Part shown: positions 34,080 to 45,663 of the stretch, one piece after another | Layout of the letters: every line of letters starts with the position of its first letter | Position numbering within the stretch: position 1 is the first letter of the stretch | Assembly: GCA_023014335.1 (NCBI GenBank) | Contig: JAECYW010000003.1 | Coordinates: 3,410,001-3,474,000 of the forward strand | DNA length: 64,000 nt | Direction: 5' to 3' | DNA from: Galerina marginata | Taxonomy: Eukaryota > Basidiomycota > Agaricomycetes > Agaricales > Galerinaceae | Program-made: the position numbers and the translations under genes | Notes under the pieces: generated by a model | Database searches by the model: none | The model's input: the letters and a program-made list of their open reading frames with translations, nothing else | What the model was told of the DNA's origin: nothing

Positions 34080-34684
34080 TCAAAGACTTACTGTTTGGGC
34101 TGAAGATGGCCGATAAGCGCATAGCTTCATCCAGAGTGTATATCGGGCGTAAGGCTTAAGTCCAAGTTAGTAAATAAATTGAGGGGGTGAATAACGAGCT
34201 TACCTGGCCATTTAATATAACAGAATTCCCAAGGTCGCGTGGTGGACTGGGATTCCAAAAGTAGCCCATGCATGCAATCAATCGCATCTCAAACCGTGCC
34301 TCCATGCCATGGCCGCGGCATTGCAGTGCTCTACAGTGGATAAATCATCAGAGTTAAATATTGGGATAAATGGGCAGTTCCGTACCGTGAGTCTGGTTAT
34401 GAGACCTTTACGAAGGCAAAAATAAAGCATGCAACTTGCAGGAGCGAGGCCGAGATTACACACAGAAGCTAGGAAGAAATGGGAATGGTGAGCTTGGATG
34501 GGCTAGAAATGATATTGTAGAGACTCACCAGGCAATTTGACGATATGGGAGAGTGGGTGTGTAGTTGGGAGTTTGAGAAAGAAACATCGATGGCAATCAA
34601 ATTTTGGAAATTTCGCGGATGTGCGCGGCAATTGGGCGCGTGGTCACACTTGACGCCCTTATTCGGATGAGTAGAATCATGCAC
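34080..34684 (-). other. Possible small spliced gene or gene relic, unknown
   Basis: The minus strand has several well-formed splice signals and an open piece reading ALQCRGHGMEARFEMRLIAC, then GYFWNPSPPRDLGNSVILNG, bounded by CACTGTAG on one side and CCAG|GTAAGC on the other. The next piece (LCAYRPSSAQT) ends at a GTAAGT donor. A plausible first exon starts at 34684 (MHDSTHPNKGVKCDHAPN) and ends at a GTGAGT. I could not join all pieces in one phase, and I recognise no family. It may be a decayed gene. Confidence 0.3.
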
Positions 34685-35679
34685 CCCGAGAAGTACCTTC
34701 CCTGATTGTTATAGATTTCTTGCTTAATATTTTGAGTAGTTCTTAATTACCTTTAAACCAAAATTTACAGTGTACTTCCTGGTGAGCAAATAAATCTTTT
34801 ATCTCATTTTGAATTTTGAATTTTACCCAAATTCACAAACTGAATATTTCTCAAATATTCAGAGGACCGGCAGCCGAGGCGAAACCATGCCTCGGAGCCG
34901 GAGAACCTCACTAACATGGATTCTCAGGCCAGAATCTTGCCAGTGGCGTGAATTCTCTGGGCTTGCATCTTGACAGGACCCTGCAAATTTGGTGAGTAGT
35001 CCATCGTGATTTTATTTCTTTCCCCTTGAGTGACTGGAAATTCCAGTACCATCTCACTCAGAAAATATTATTTGGTAGCCATTGGCTAGCAGATAAATTT
35101 TTGTGAGAGAAATGGTACTGGAATTGTAAGAATTTAAATGGTCAGGACTCAGCCTTCAGGGAGTAAGGGAATGATTCAGACTTGAGTGATCCGAAAACTC
35201 AGGGTTTCAATTAAGCGAACTGATTCACTAAGAATGGACTAAGAGGCTACTATGGGATCCATGATCATTAGTTTTGAAGCGAACAGGGAAGCGGCGAGAC
35301 TTAGATCTTAGACGGCTGTGTTAGTGGATATTAGCTCCTTGAGATGCTTGGCAAGAAAATAGGTATAAAGGTAAGTAGTCACCCACCGAAACATGGTACC
35401 CTCCATGTCGTCGTAATGGCTGCATTATGGCGGGATCTGCGCCCGATCCTCCCCTCATCGTCGTTGTCGACGACCAAAGCCTGATCACGATCTTATCTGT
35501 TATATTTGGTGCGTGATCATGGTGATGCGCCAAACATTACCCTGACCTTCCTTTTTTGACAGTGACCATCATGTTTCCTCTACATCGTCGTGAGTTTCAT
35601 CTCTCCTCTCTCTTATGGACTTATGCTCATATTTTGGTATGCAGGTCTTGCTATAAAGCCGCGAAGAATGTAATTTGGC

Positions 35680-36310
35680 CTTTGGAGTTCCGGGAAACCG
35701 CTGTGAGTAGGCTACGGCTATCTAATCTTTCAATTTCGGGGCTAACTCATTATTTTTGAAGGCTTTGAAGGGGCCAGCATTCCGACTCGATATTTGGAGT
35801 TTTGGGAAATGCTGTGAGTATGATCTAGCCACCTAGTTTTTTAATTTGAAGTCTGACTATCTATTTGAAGCCTTTGTGAGCCTCTGAAGCACCTGGGATT
35901 TCCGACTCGATATTTGGAATTCCGGGCAACGCTGTGAGTATGGTACGGCTATCTACTTCTTTCATTTAGGGTCTAATTGATTATTTGAAGTTTTTGCAAG
36001 CCTTGAAGCAGTCAGAGATTCCGACTTGATATTTAGACTTCCGGGAAACGGTGTACAGTAGTAAGCTATTTATCCTTGCCTTTCTGTTTGATTCATCTAA
36101 TCATTGTTGCTATGCAGCTTCTGATTCGACTTTCGGCCTCCCGCCAATTTCCTGGTCGTCGTAGAAGCTTCACGAAGCTGTAGGGATTCTGACTTGATAT
36201 TTGGGGGTCCGGGAAACGGGTTTATGTTGGGTGGTAAGTTGATTCTCTGTTAGTCTTGTTTCCTTACTGATGAGATTTTGACATGATATTCAGAGTTCCG
36301 CCAATCGCGT
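35680..36310 (+). repeat. Degenerate ~120-bp tandem repeat
   Basis: TTCCGACTCGATATTTGGARTTCCGGGAAACGCTGTGAGTA recurs in variable form at about 35680, 35793, 35913, 36032, 36199 and (partly) 36280, each followed by TATCTA...TTTCAATTT...TAATTATTTGAAG. Six units can be traced. Confidence 0.7.
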
Positions 36311-37140
36311 CGACAATGGAATGGACCGGAAGCCCTCAAACTCAACATTCGGACAGTGGGAAGGGAAACAGGATGTTCGGCTGGGTGTAGAAATACCATT
36401 TAATAAGTGTTCATTTCTTTATTGCTTTCGCGTTTCCCCTCTCCTCGAATCCCGTCCAACGCCTCCAACCCCCCAATTCAATTTGAAGCCTTTTATCCGA
36501 GTTTCGCATCTCGCTTCCCACCACCGACCCTACAATTCAATGTGAAGACCCATCATTACTTACGGGCGAAGAAATCGTTGACAGTAAGAATTCCGCACAG
36601 TTTCTGGGTATTTAGAGTCTTATATTCAAGCCTCCTAACAGCGCGGACAAATTTCTCGACAGTATTCAAACGGAATGTGATACGGTTATCGACAGCGGCG
36701 GTGAAGGAGTGCGGCGATGAAGGAGTGGGGGTTGATAGGATGGTTAGGAGACGGATGCAAGGCTAAACCAGTTTATTGACTGACTACTGGCTACATACAT
36801 TGAGACTTGGTGCGTATCTACCTTTTCCAATGCGCTCCCCATTCTCTCCCCATTCCCTCGCCTTCACATCCCCGTCCCTTCTCCTTCGTTCTCCGTGCCT
36901 CGTCGACGGGTGTGAGTACACACCCGTCGCCCCGTTCTCCTGCCCTTCGGGGTGGGAGAACCTCTGCCTGTACGGATAAAAAGAGGGGACGGCGAGTTGA
37001 AAACTTGCACTGTTTTTGACGATCTAGTACTTTTATAGTTAGTCTACTTTCAAAATATACTCACTTTTTATATGTTCGTGCCTGAAAACATATCAAGTAT
37101 TCAGATAAAAACCAAGAAACCGATCGCACACCTCGCCAAC
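36310..37140. other. Spacer before EXO70 copy 2, with a strong hairpin
   Basis: Short frames only. At 36904-36929 CGACGGGTGTG and CACACCCGTCG flank AGTA, an 11-bp perfect stem with a 4-nt loop. Nothing else stands out. Confidence 0.5.
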
Positions 37141-37142
37141 GC

Positions 37143-39700
37143 GAATAGGGTAATACAACAATGTGGTTCACCAGAGCAGGGTATACAAGCGATAGAAAGT
37201 GTAACATACGAATGTCCAGGCCTCATCGCGCGAATAGGCTTCTGAGCTGCGCTTCAACGTCATCTGCCGTCCTTTTTATATCTAGAACAGGCAGTTAGCA
37301 CCAAGTAGCTTAGGGGTGAGAGAGAGAGACATACATTTCTGAGGATCTGTGCACGAAAAGTAGAGTCAAGAATGAGCAAACCGAAAACTACACCACAGAC
37401 AGATCATGACTCACTCTTACTAAACTCCTTATCCTTCTGCTTCTGGGTAAACCTCTGGAACGACGGCACGACCAACATCACGATCTCCTCTCCAATCTCT
37501 GCCCGGCCCTTCGGGTCGTCCTCCAGCACCTTCGCAAATCGGTGCCGCTCGACGACCTCGTCGAAGAGGTCGAAGAACCGGGTGAACTTCTCTTTCGCAG
37601 CGGCCTTGTTCGATTTGTCCTTCGGATCGTCCGTGATGGCCTGCATCAGAGGAGAGAAATTTAGGTCGAAGTAGCCGGCTTTGGCTGTGCGGTACGCCGA
37701 GTTAAGGGCTTCCGATGTCGCTGGCGATAAGAGATCGAGCACGCCGTCGTCCCTCGGCTGAACGAGGAGGTGTTGCCGTAGATACGAGACGTTGTTCAGC
37801 AGGAAGACGGACCCGAAAGGCGGTCGTCGACCGGTACGAGAGACAGTGGTGAGGCTGGTAATGGTGGTCGCGACCACGTCATCTGTGGTTGATAATCAGA
37901 TTACTGGAATCTAAGGAATGGGGTAGCACTTACAAATGAAATGTTCGATAATGCTGCCATCGTCATCGTCCTTGGTGCCCTTGCCAACCTGTACGCCTTC
38001 GCCCATCTTCCAGTTTCCGTCTCCAAGAGCGATCAGTGCCGACTCGACGGCACTTTGCACTTGCGGTATTCGTTCGATGTAGGAGATCGTCTGAAAACCA
38101 AAGTTATATGGGTATGTCGAATACCAGCCAAATCACATACTGATGTCGTGAAATCCATCAATTTAGTGCCCGTATCCGCGCCTCTCGTCGTCGCACCCAG
38201 CTTTACATCTACCAGGAACTCCGGGAAGCTGCGCAAGCACAGACCACGCAGACTCTGCAGCCCGTCCTTTAGCTCGTTCTTGTCCGCTTGAATGTCAGAT
38301 CCACGTCGAGAGAGGACGTCTTCCCAGTGACGTTGTAGAGATAGTAGCCCTTCGTAGGCGGATAGTGCGAGGAAATTGTATTTGTGTAGTGATTTCTTTA
38401 CGAGCGTTATGAGTTGCGTTAGGATTAGGTTGAATAGCTTCATGATGGGGACTAGGAGGGTTCCAAAGGCTGACGCCACCATAGGCGGGCTTGATAAGGG
38501 GCTGAGTTCAATTAAGAGCTTATACTCCTCCTGCGCCGGATGTCAGAATTTTTTAGTTCGAAAAAAAGGCTCAAGATGAACCTCTGCAGTGCCCAACATC
38601 AACTCGACCCAATCAGTAAATTCTCGTCCAGTAGCCAAGGGGTCGACGGTCTCCGCTCTCGCCACCAGCCGCTTCCCTTGGCCTTCCAAACACTTGACAC
38701 TCCAGTTTCCCCGCATGTCGGCGTAGCCTTGTTGAGCTTCCTTTAACGTGGACAAAATAGACGGGGCAGCAGGATGTGAAGGGTGCGTCGATGGGAGTGG
38801 CAGGGTCCGGAGGAAATTGACAACGGGCGATAACGTTGGCAAGAGTGAAGACGGGAAGGAAGTCATCATGAACTCTGAGCCTGGCGCGGGCGTTATTCCG
38901 GATGAGCCTTCTGCAACCACTTTGGTGTAGAGTTGGGTCAGCTTCTTCGCTCCAGTTTCGACCAAGCGGGCCTAGGGAATGGGTATTAAAATTACAGTTA
39001 GACGATAGTGACGAGGGTTACTCACGGACGCTGCCAGATCAAGATCTGCGGCATTAAATGCGATACTGGTGTTGAGACGTTCCAAAGCGTCCCTATAAAC
39101 ACCAATTTGACCTGGCTGTGGTCTTCATGAGGTGTGAGTCCAGATTTATTCTTGAAAAACTCGATGCACGCACCCACGTAGAATTAAAGATTCATCAGCG
39201 GCGATGTCTTGCTGGTTACTCGCCAAGTCATCGATTCTTGCCAAAGTTAGGTCAATATCTGGTAAATAAAAGTGTATAAGCGTTTTCCAGGCAGTAAATG
39301 TGCTTGAACTTACTGTTTCTTCTCCGATTCAGGATCTGGGCTGCGGTGTAGAGTGGAAGTATAGACTTCTCGAGCTTAGCTAACCGGGTGTCGAAGCTGT
39401 CGAGAATAGCTGGTTAGGTGAGCGCGAGCATCTCAATATCGTCCAATTGGCATACTGGTCATTCGTTTCGATATTTGTCGCGTTTTGTTCAGGTTTTGTT
39501 GGAGCTGCCAAAAAGTTAGCCACGTTCGAAGAGAAAGTGTATTTGGGTGCTCACAAGCTCGATTTCTGCGGTTTCGTCGTCCATTAAATTCCAGATCCAC
39601 AAGCGCGGTAATAACGCAAAGAAAAACAGATATTAGGAGCAGTTTATTCGATGGATGTGAGGGTTTTTTGCACAGCCTTTGTGGTAGTAGTGCCTGGACT
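37143..39700. repeat. Segmental duplication, copy 2 (EXO70 unit)
   Basis: Same orientation as 25184-27718, offset about 11.96 kb. A ~32-bp segment (GGTAATAACGCAAAGAAAAA...) at about 39606-39637, just before the start codon, is absent from copy 1. Confidence 0.88.
37223..39584 (-). CDS. Exocyst complex component EXO70, copy 2
   Basis: Full second copy with the same 11-exon layout. Exon 1 is 39555-39584, exon 9 is 37421-37882, the 12-nt exon 10 is 37335-37346 and the last exon is 37223-37281. Splice sites are intact; intron 1 begins GTGAGC instead of GTAAGC. Across the 462-nt exon 9 I count about 15 base differences from copy 1 and none alters the protein. Exon 6 also translates identically, while exon 7 shows one change (YKYNF to HKYNF). 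The conserved FLLNNVSYLRQHLL core and the NPQKYIKR C-terminus are kept. Its flanks differ from those of copy 1 within about 100 bp of the start, so its promoter is different. Confidence 0.9.
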
Positions 39701-39806
39701 CTAGTCCAGGTCTTCACATATGAAGTCAAAAACCCGATTAGGCCATGTATTTCAAGCTCCGCCGCGATGCATAGCCACACAAACCGATTGCGCACTGCCT
39801 CGCTCT

Positions 39807-39875
39807 CACATAGATTAGATTTGATTTGATAGATTTGATTTGATTTGATAGATTAGAATAGATTATTAGATTTAT
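39807..39875 (+). repeat. Microsatellite-like GATTT(GATTT) tract
   Basis: TAGATTTGATTTGATAGATTTGATTTGATTTGATAG and variants. Low-complexity tract just outside the EXO70 duplication. Confidence 0.8.
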
Positions 39876-40123
39876 AATGGCGGTGTTCGAACCATTACTG
39901 TTCACAGTCCGCGTCACTCCCCGCCGACAATGTTCGCGGGACTTGAATCGCGTGAAGCTGAATCCGGCCCGCCCAGTCTCAGCAATATGTCGGACACACC
40001 TCACGACGTGCCCTTCATTACATAACTCCACCCGCGGCTTTCTCAAGTCTTACTTACCAATGATGAATCGATGACTCGACGATTCGGATTCGGGGATGGA
40101 CGTCGCACTCGTCTCGCCGGGAC

Positions 40124-42503
40124 GTGCACCGTCTCCCCATGACAGTCTCCCACAACGAATCCAAACGACACTTCTGCGATTGCCGTTCAACTCCCATCGC
40201 TACCCTCGACAATGGACTTCCCGCTCTCGCACCCCCTCTACAAGATGCCGCCGCGACGACTCCTGTCACCTGGAGGCTCGTAGTGCGCGGGGATAACGGC
40301 TTCCCATACCTCGCTGTTGCAACCGCGGCAAATCTCGCCAGCCCTTCGCCCCCTATCAGCCCGCTTATCGTTACTGAATGGCTCAAGGGCCAGCACCTCG
40401 ATTACATCGACTACCGACGAGCGTCGGCCATCCTCCATGAGCAATACTTTGCGAGGTTCACCAGGGACGAACGAACTGTCCTCATGGCCGCTGCCCACGT
40501 AATCTGCAGGACGGGAGCGATGGCAGTTAAGGTCCCGACCTCACTCAATATTGGTGGATCCGTAGAAGGGTGTTTCGTGCCGTCGGATCCGTCGTTACGA
40601 CGTGTGGTTTGTGCCCGCCTTCCTCAAATGGATAACACCTTCTCGCGCGCCTCTAGGTATTGGCCCAGTGCGATTTTCTGTGCGCTTTCCGCTTTCGGAG
40701 GTCCCAGTAATTCCTGCCCCGCCTACACAGTACACACTGGACCACGTCTCGCCGGCCGAATTCACCGCCCTGGTCGGCCCGACTTCGACAAACGACGCCA
40801 TAGACCCTAACGAAGATTGGACCGCGACTCATGCTGCCGAATGGCTTGCGCCGGAACCAACTACCCACGAATGGGACGAAGCCGACCCCAACGCCAGCTG
40901 GAGCAACGACGCGACCCACACACACACCGAGCACCCCGGAGCTGGAACACCTACGGTAACCTTCGCCGATTATTCGTGGCCGCCCAGGCCTCACGCTCCC
41001 GCGATCTCTTTCACCTATCGCTCACATACCTTCGACGGACTTCTCTAACTTTTGGACTACTCTCGACGCCGACACAACTGACTCCGCCACCCGCATCTCT
41101 TCAGACGACGAGGACTACACACAGGATGAACTACTCTACCCCCTCTCGACCATAGAGCTCCCCTTTCACAACTTCAAGGAGCTCTCTGTAGCTGAAGCTG
41201 TCGCTCCACCTCCTGTCTCTCCCAACACGCCGGCCGTTACGCCTTCGATCGAAACCACGGGTACGCCTTTTGAATCACTACATCACCCTCCCACTAACGA
41301 TGTATCAGCTGCCACACTCATCGAGCCACCGCTTTCCTCAATGCCCGAGAAGCCTTTGGACACGTCTGTCGCCTTTACGCGCCGTCCTACGCACATGCCG
41401 CTCCCGAACGACGAAGTCCGACTCAGAGCCAACCTTATGTTCATACGTCTACGAAGCCTCCTGGGAGACCACCCCGCCGCGAAACCAGCCCCTCCGCCAT
41501 CGACCGACAATAAGGAACACGTTGGAATGGAGTCCGACAATGACTCCATGCCTAGGTTGCAAAGCGTCTCCGACACTTCCTATAATGACAACGACATGTA
41601 CGACTCTGACAATGACCGGCCTTCGACAGCAGCACCTGCAACAATCGACAAATCCACTACAGCTACTAACGACACCGATTCCACCGATGACTCTTATTAC
41701 GACACAGAAATCGCAGATAATGCTGCTGCTGCCTTCGCTGCCAACCCCAGTGCAGTATTCCACGTCAAGATTGGGGCTGTCAACGCTCCGACTACCGAAC
41801 CGACCCAGCCCCGGCACTAGACGTATTTCCATCTACTACGTATGACTTTACTGACGTTAGATTTTACATTCCAAATTTCAACCCACCACCACCATCTTCT
41901 CTTCACGACGACTCACGCTGGATGTTTATCGCGGGAGACGTATACCAACCCCTCACCACGGTCTGATTCCCCTTCCACGAGCGGTATCTTGCAGGACTTA
42001 CACGATTTCTCACGTCGCTCAACCGCCAGCACATCGACCTGTCAAGGGTTACCTTTGGCAACCGAAGAAGCCCTCGCCAATCGTCAAGCGACACCAATCG
42101 ATGGAATCCGCATCTCACGAGGCTTCTCAAAGTACGAAAGCTCGCTACGCTCACCTTCCGCACCGCCGAGGAATTGATTAAGTCATACAGTTATAAACTG
42201 GGTCTCAAAAGCTACGTTCGCTACCACTCTATTAACGCCCAACAAACCACCTGCCTTCCGCACCCCATTCTTTTTCCTTTCAAAATTCAGTACCTCATCT
42301 CCTTACAAAGATTTCTTTTTGACTACAACTCTCTCGGCAGCTGTTTTCATATCAACGACATCATCGCAAGCACCTTTCAAGGCAGTGACGACCTACTTGC
42401 GGTATCTTGCTTGATCCTTGGTCAAATTACCACCCCTGACTACTCATTGGGTATCGAAGAAGGTGCCTCAATCCAACCCGCATCTGCTATGGTTAACACT
42501 TAG
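40124..42503 (+). pseudogene. Frameshifted gene of unknown family, Pro/Ser/Thr-rich middle
   Basis: Protein-like sequence runs through three frames. 40124-40600 reads VTWRLVVRGDNGFPYLAVAT and ends GCFVPSDPS. A shift at about 40600 leads to DVWFVPAFLKWITPSRAPLG, to a stop at 41048. A second shift (in the overlap 40960-41048) leads to FWTTLDADTTDSATRISSDD and an Asp/Ser/Thr/Pro-rich part to 41820. A third shift at about 41810 gives FTDVRFYIPNFNPPPPSSL, then a TGA near 41964, and after it FPFHERYLAGLTRFLTSLNR to 42503. The TGA fits a CGA-to-TGA change. About 790 codons in all. I recognise no domain. Some frame changes could be unrecognised introns, but I found no suitable splice pairs. Confidence 0.5.
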
Positions 42504-43743
42504 TACGTTGACTGGCCTGCCGAGCTTCAACTCACTAACATACACAACTACCAGACCAATGTTCCACCACACTCTCTTGTTTTTGGGATATGATGCTAAC
42601 AACTGTGTTGTTCTGATCCCACCAGTCTATATTTCCTTTAGCCTCATTATTGATATGTATTTATGGTTACCCATTATCAATTCTGAAGTGTCTGTACCCT
42701 CCAAGGTTTATTTATATTCTTGGTATTTTACTTATTTATTTCACCATGCCTTGAGTTATTTCATACCCATGTATACTAAAGATACTTTGAGCCTTGTCCC
42801 TCTTATGTTTTATATTTCATTACTTACTCATGGACACTTACATATAGTTTCCATTCATAGTCACATTTTCGGACCCCTTAGGCCCTACTTTCACTCTCAC
42901 ACCTTGTGGTTACATACCCTCCTTCAAATACTCTTTTTGCTGGTCAGCAGATGCTATGACTTTAAGAACAAGCCATCACTTCAGCCCATGCACTTATGCC
43001 AATAGATTACAAGTCTGATCGCTCTTAGGGGTGTGCACTGTAGCAGGGTGAGCCCCAGCAGCCCCATATCTAAGTATTTAATCAATGGAATTGGCAAGCA
43101 TTAACACTAATGAAATAAAATTAAGCTAGCTAGTTAAAATGAAGTTATTTTACTCTCTAAAATGATGTCAAAAACACAAATAGTGACTGACAATTAAAGA
43201 AGTTAGACATAAATACATTGGAAATCAATTAAATTCACAAATTTGACTGTAACTTTATCAATTTTTTGTTTAAAATTACAATCTTGGGGTCGTCAGATAG
43301 GTATTTATTGGCGCCATCTATGTGTAAAATTACAGCCCAAACGACCGGTTGGAACCGATTAAAACCGGATTTGCATTGGTCCTCAGATTTTTGAGAATAT
43401 GGAAGACCGTTTACCGGACCGCGGTTGACGGTCTTCATCGGTCCTCAAGTTTTGCGGTCCTCATCGGTCTGGGTCTGGTTGATCTTTTTGCGGTTCCGTA
43501 ATCCGTAACTGGACTTCCAAACACTACATTACACGGCAGCACATATTTATGAAAGCAAATGCTTGTGGAGATTTTGATGATTTAGATGATGACAGCTCAG
43601 GGTCCAGCTCCTGAAATGAAGTTGACAGAACCCTGGAAATAACGGAGGCTATATGCCACCGCCACAGGGTCAAGCGGTCCCAGGCTATATAACAAAAACT
43701 TTGAACGAACCACGACACTCCTGTTTCCTCTTCCTCCCCAATA
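42504..43743. other. AT-rich spacer with repetitive tract
   Basis: A 195-codon open frame at 42418-43005 is rich in Phe, Leu, Tyr and His and looks like chance AT-rich sequence. At about 43310-43520 the words GGTCCTCA, ACCGGACCGCGG, CGGTCTTCATCGGTCC and GCGGTCCTCATCGGTC recur, like the subterminal region of a decayed hAT-type element, but no ends or target duplication could be paired. Confidence 0.4.
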
Positions 43744-44878
43744 ATGTCCTACCCAAAGCCAGAAGTCCACCCGCTTATGCGGACCTATACGCACTTACCT
43801 ATTAGGCGTGCAGCAGTGCCCTCACCAGCTTCCATCAAGCTGGACACCTCGACCAATGCCCCTCTGCCTCCTGCGTTAGCCTTTACACGCTCGCGATCGA
43901 GCTCACTATCCGGCTCTGTTATTTCTGTTGCAGTCAGTAAATATCCTTATAAATGGCTAATTAATTATCTCAACCTCTGACACTACTCAGGAATCGGCAA
44001 CAACTATTAATGGGACATTCCTCATTCCACCACCGCCTGCCGTCGCCCCCATTAATGTCGCTCCTCCTATGCTTCCAGGCCCTACTCTAGCCACTGAAGT
44101 ACCAGACACATACGCACCAATGGACAAAGACCTCATCAACGGAATTAGCGAGCGATTCTGCTATCAGCCCTTCAGGAAGGCCACACCTGACTCAGTATCA
44201 CCTACATCCTCACCTCACAACTCCAAATCCGCTACTACATCTGTCTTTTTTGCTGATCCTACCGAGGGTGGGGGCAGAGAACGCTTCATTGCTTACCCAT
44301 ATAGCAACTTCGAGAATGCTATTACTTTCGACGGCTGCTTCCGCGATATCCATCCTCGCCTCTTCGAGTCTCAGCAATTCGCTAGATACTGGTCCTCTCC
44401 TGCCCACATTCTCTCTCAGGACGACTACACCATGGTCGTGGAACGAGAACTACGTGGTGCCCTTTATCGGCTTATCCCCAAAGATGGCACCATCGTCAGA
44501 AACATCTATCGTGGAAGCATTTTCGAAATAGGAGGATACAGTGAGTCTGGGGTTAAGTATATGGCAACCGTGCGCCGGAGCGTTGGAACCATGATGTCGA
44601 CCATACAGTTAAATGCTTTTACAGAAAATCAGTTGCTATTTCGAGCCGACCACCCCTGCTGGCCCACACTCACTCTGCTGGTTGCAAACGAAAAATGCCA
44701 AGTCCCAATCCCAAAAGAACTGGTGCCATACTTCAAAGATGTGTTCGTCGTCGGTAGATATCACGAAGGCCCAGAAATCGAGGACTCCAGCACTATTTTT
44801 TGTTCATGCCTACGTCCGTTCCTTCACCTTCCTTGCTTCCGCTCAGACCCTCGCCCTGTCATCGACATTCTTTACTAA
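43744..44878 (+). CDS. Orphan protein with Ser/Pro-rich N-terminus, unknown function
   Basis: I do not recognise the family. Exon 1 begins at 43744 (MSYPKPEVHPLMRTYTHLPI) and the second part runs 43991-44878. A short intron ends at CTACTCAG (43990). Keeping phase requires a donor at GTCAGT (43933), a donor type also used by fungalysin copy A. The more canonical GTAAAT at 43937 would break the frame, so the donor is uncertain. The product is about 358 aa. The first ~110 residues are Pro/Ser/Ala-rich and likely disordered. The remainder looks folded: RFCYQPFRKATP, AITFDGCFRDIHPRLFESQQ, ERELRGALYRLIPKDGTIVR, GVKYMATVRRSVGTMMSTIQ. No signal peptide or membrane segment is seen. Confidence 0.6.
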
Positions 44879-45663
44879 AACGGTTACCCTTATAATCTAC
44901 CTATGTTTTTAGCCTGAATTTCCGTCTTTTGGCTATCATTAAATCCTGTGTGTATCATCGTTGAGTAGGGGCATGTCATATGGTGTATACACAGATTAGC
45001 ATAGGAGTTTGTTTATATGGATACAAAATACTTATTGTTGCGCTACTGGTATTTGAGCTTGTTGCCTTAGAATTGATATCATGCAACCGATGGTGATTGT
45101 TATTGCATATAACCAATTCAACACACGAACGACAGGATCCACATGCCCTAAAAATACCACACTGACAGATGCAGGACTATAAATAAACTTATGTCAAATG
45201 ATTTAAGCCAATAAGGCAATTTTGCTTACCAATCTGATCGCCGGCACCTCGGCATGATTGGAACATGTCACCCTGTGTGGCCTGTGCCTCCTTCCGCTGC
45301 GGTGGAGGGACTGGAGGCTGGAAAGCGCACTCTCAAAGGAGGAAAAATGCCCTTGAAGGGAGCGCGGCACTTCAATGACAGATTTGGGCTTACTCAGACG
45401 TGATGTCTGAACAATCAAAGCGCCGGTGTCCTCCAAGGCTTGCACAGGGTCCTGACAAGCTGTCACCACATTTGGGAAGCGTTCTTGGGACATGCGCCTG
45501 GTGGATTTTGTGTGTGGATGGCCTTCTCAAGGCTTGCTCGCTCTCTAGTGATCTGCTCTCTCACCACTCCACTGTATCTAGTGCACAATTAGGTAGAAAA
45601 TAATGTATTTTATCAAAATATAAAGCCTCTGAAGCTGATTTTCAATGTTTTACTATTACTACT
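44879..45663. other. Spacer without a confident gene
   Basis: A 96-codon minus-strand frame at 45203-45493 (MSQERFPNVVTACQDPVQAL...) has reasonable composition but no splice context or recognisable motif. I note it and do not call it. The rest is AT-rich. Confidence 0.35.

Noticed and set aside
37143..39700. Second EXO70 copy as an assembly duplicate
   Set aside because: The copies differ by many substitutions and indels and have different flanks, so they are two real loci as far as the sequence shows.
42418..43005. 195-codon plus-strand open frame, very rich in Leu, Phe, Tyr, His
   Set aside because: AT-rich composition, out of frame with the adjacent pseudogene, no motif or splice context. 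Most likely chance.
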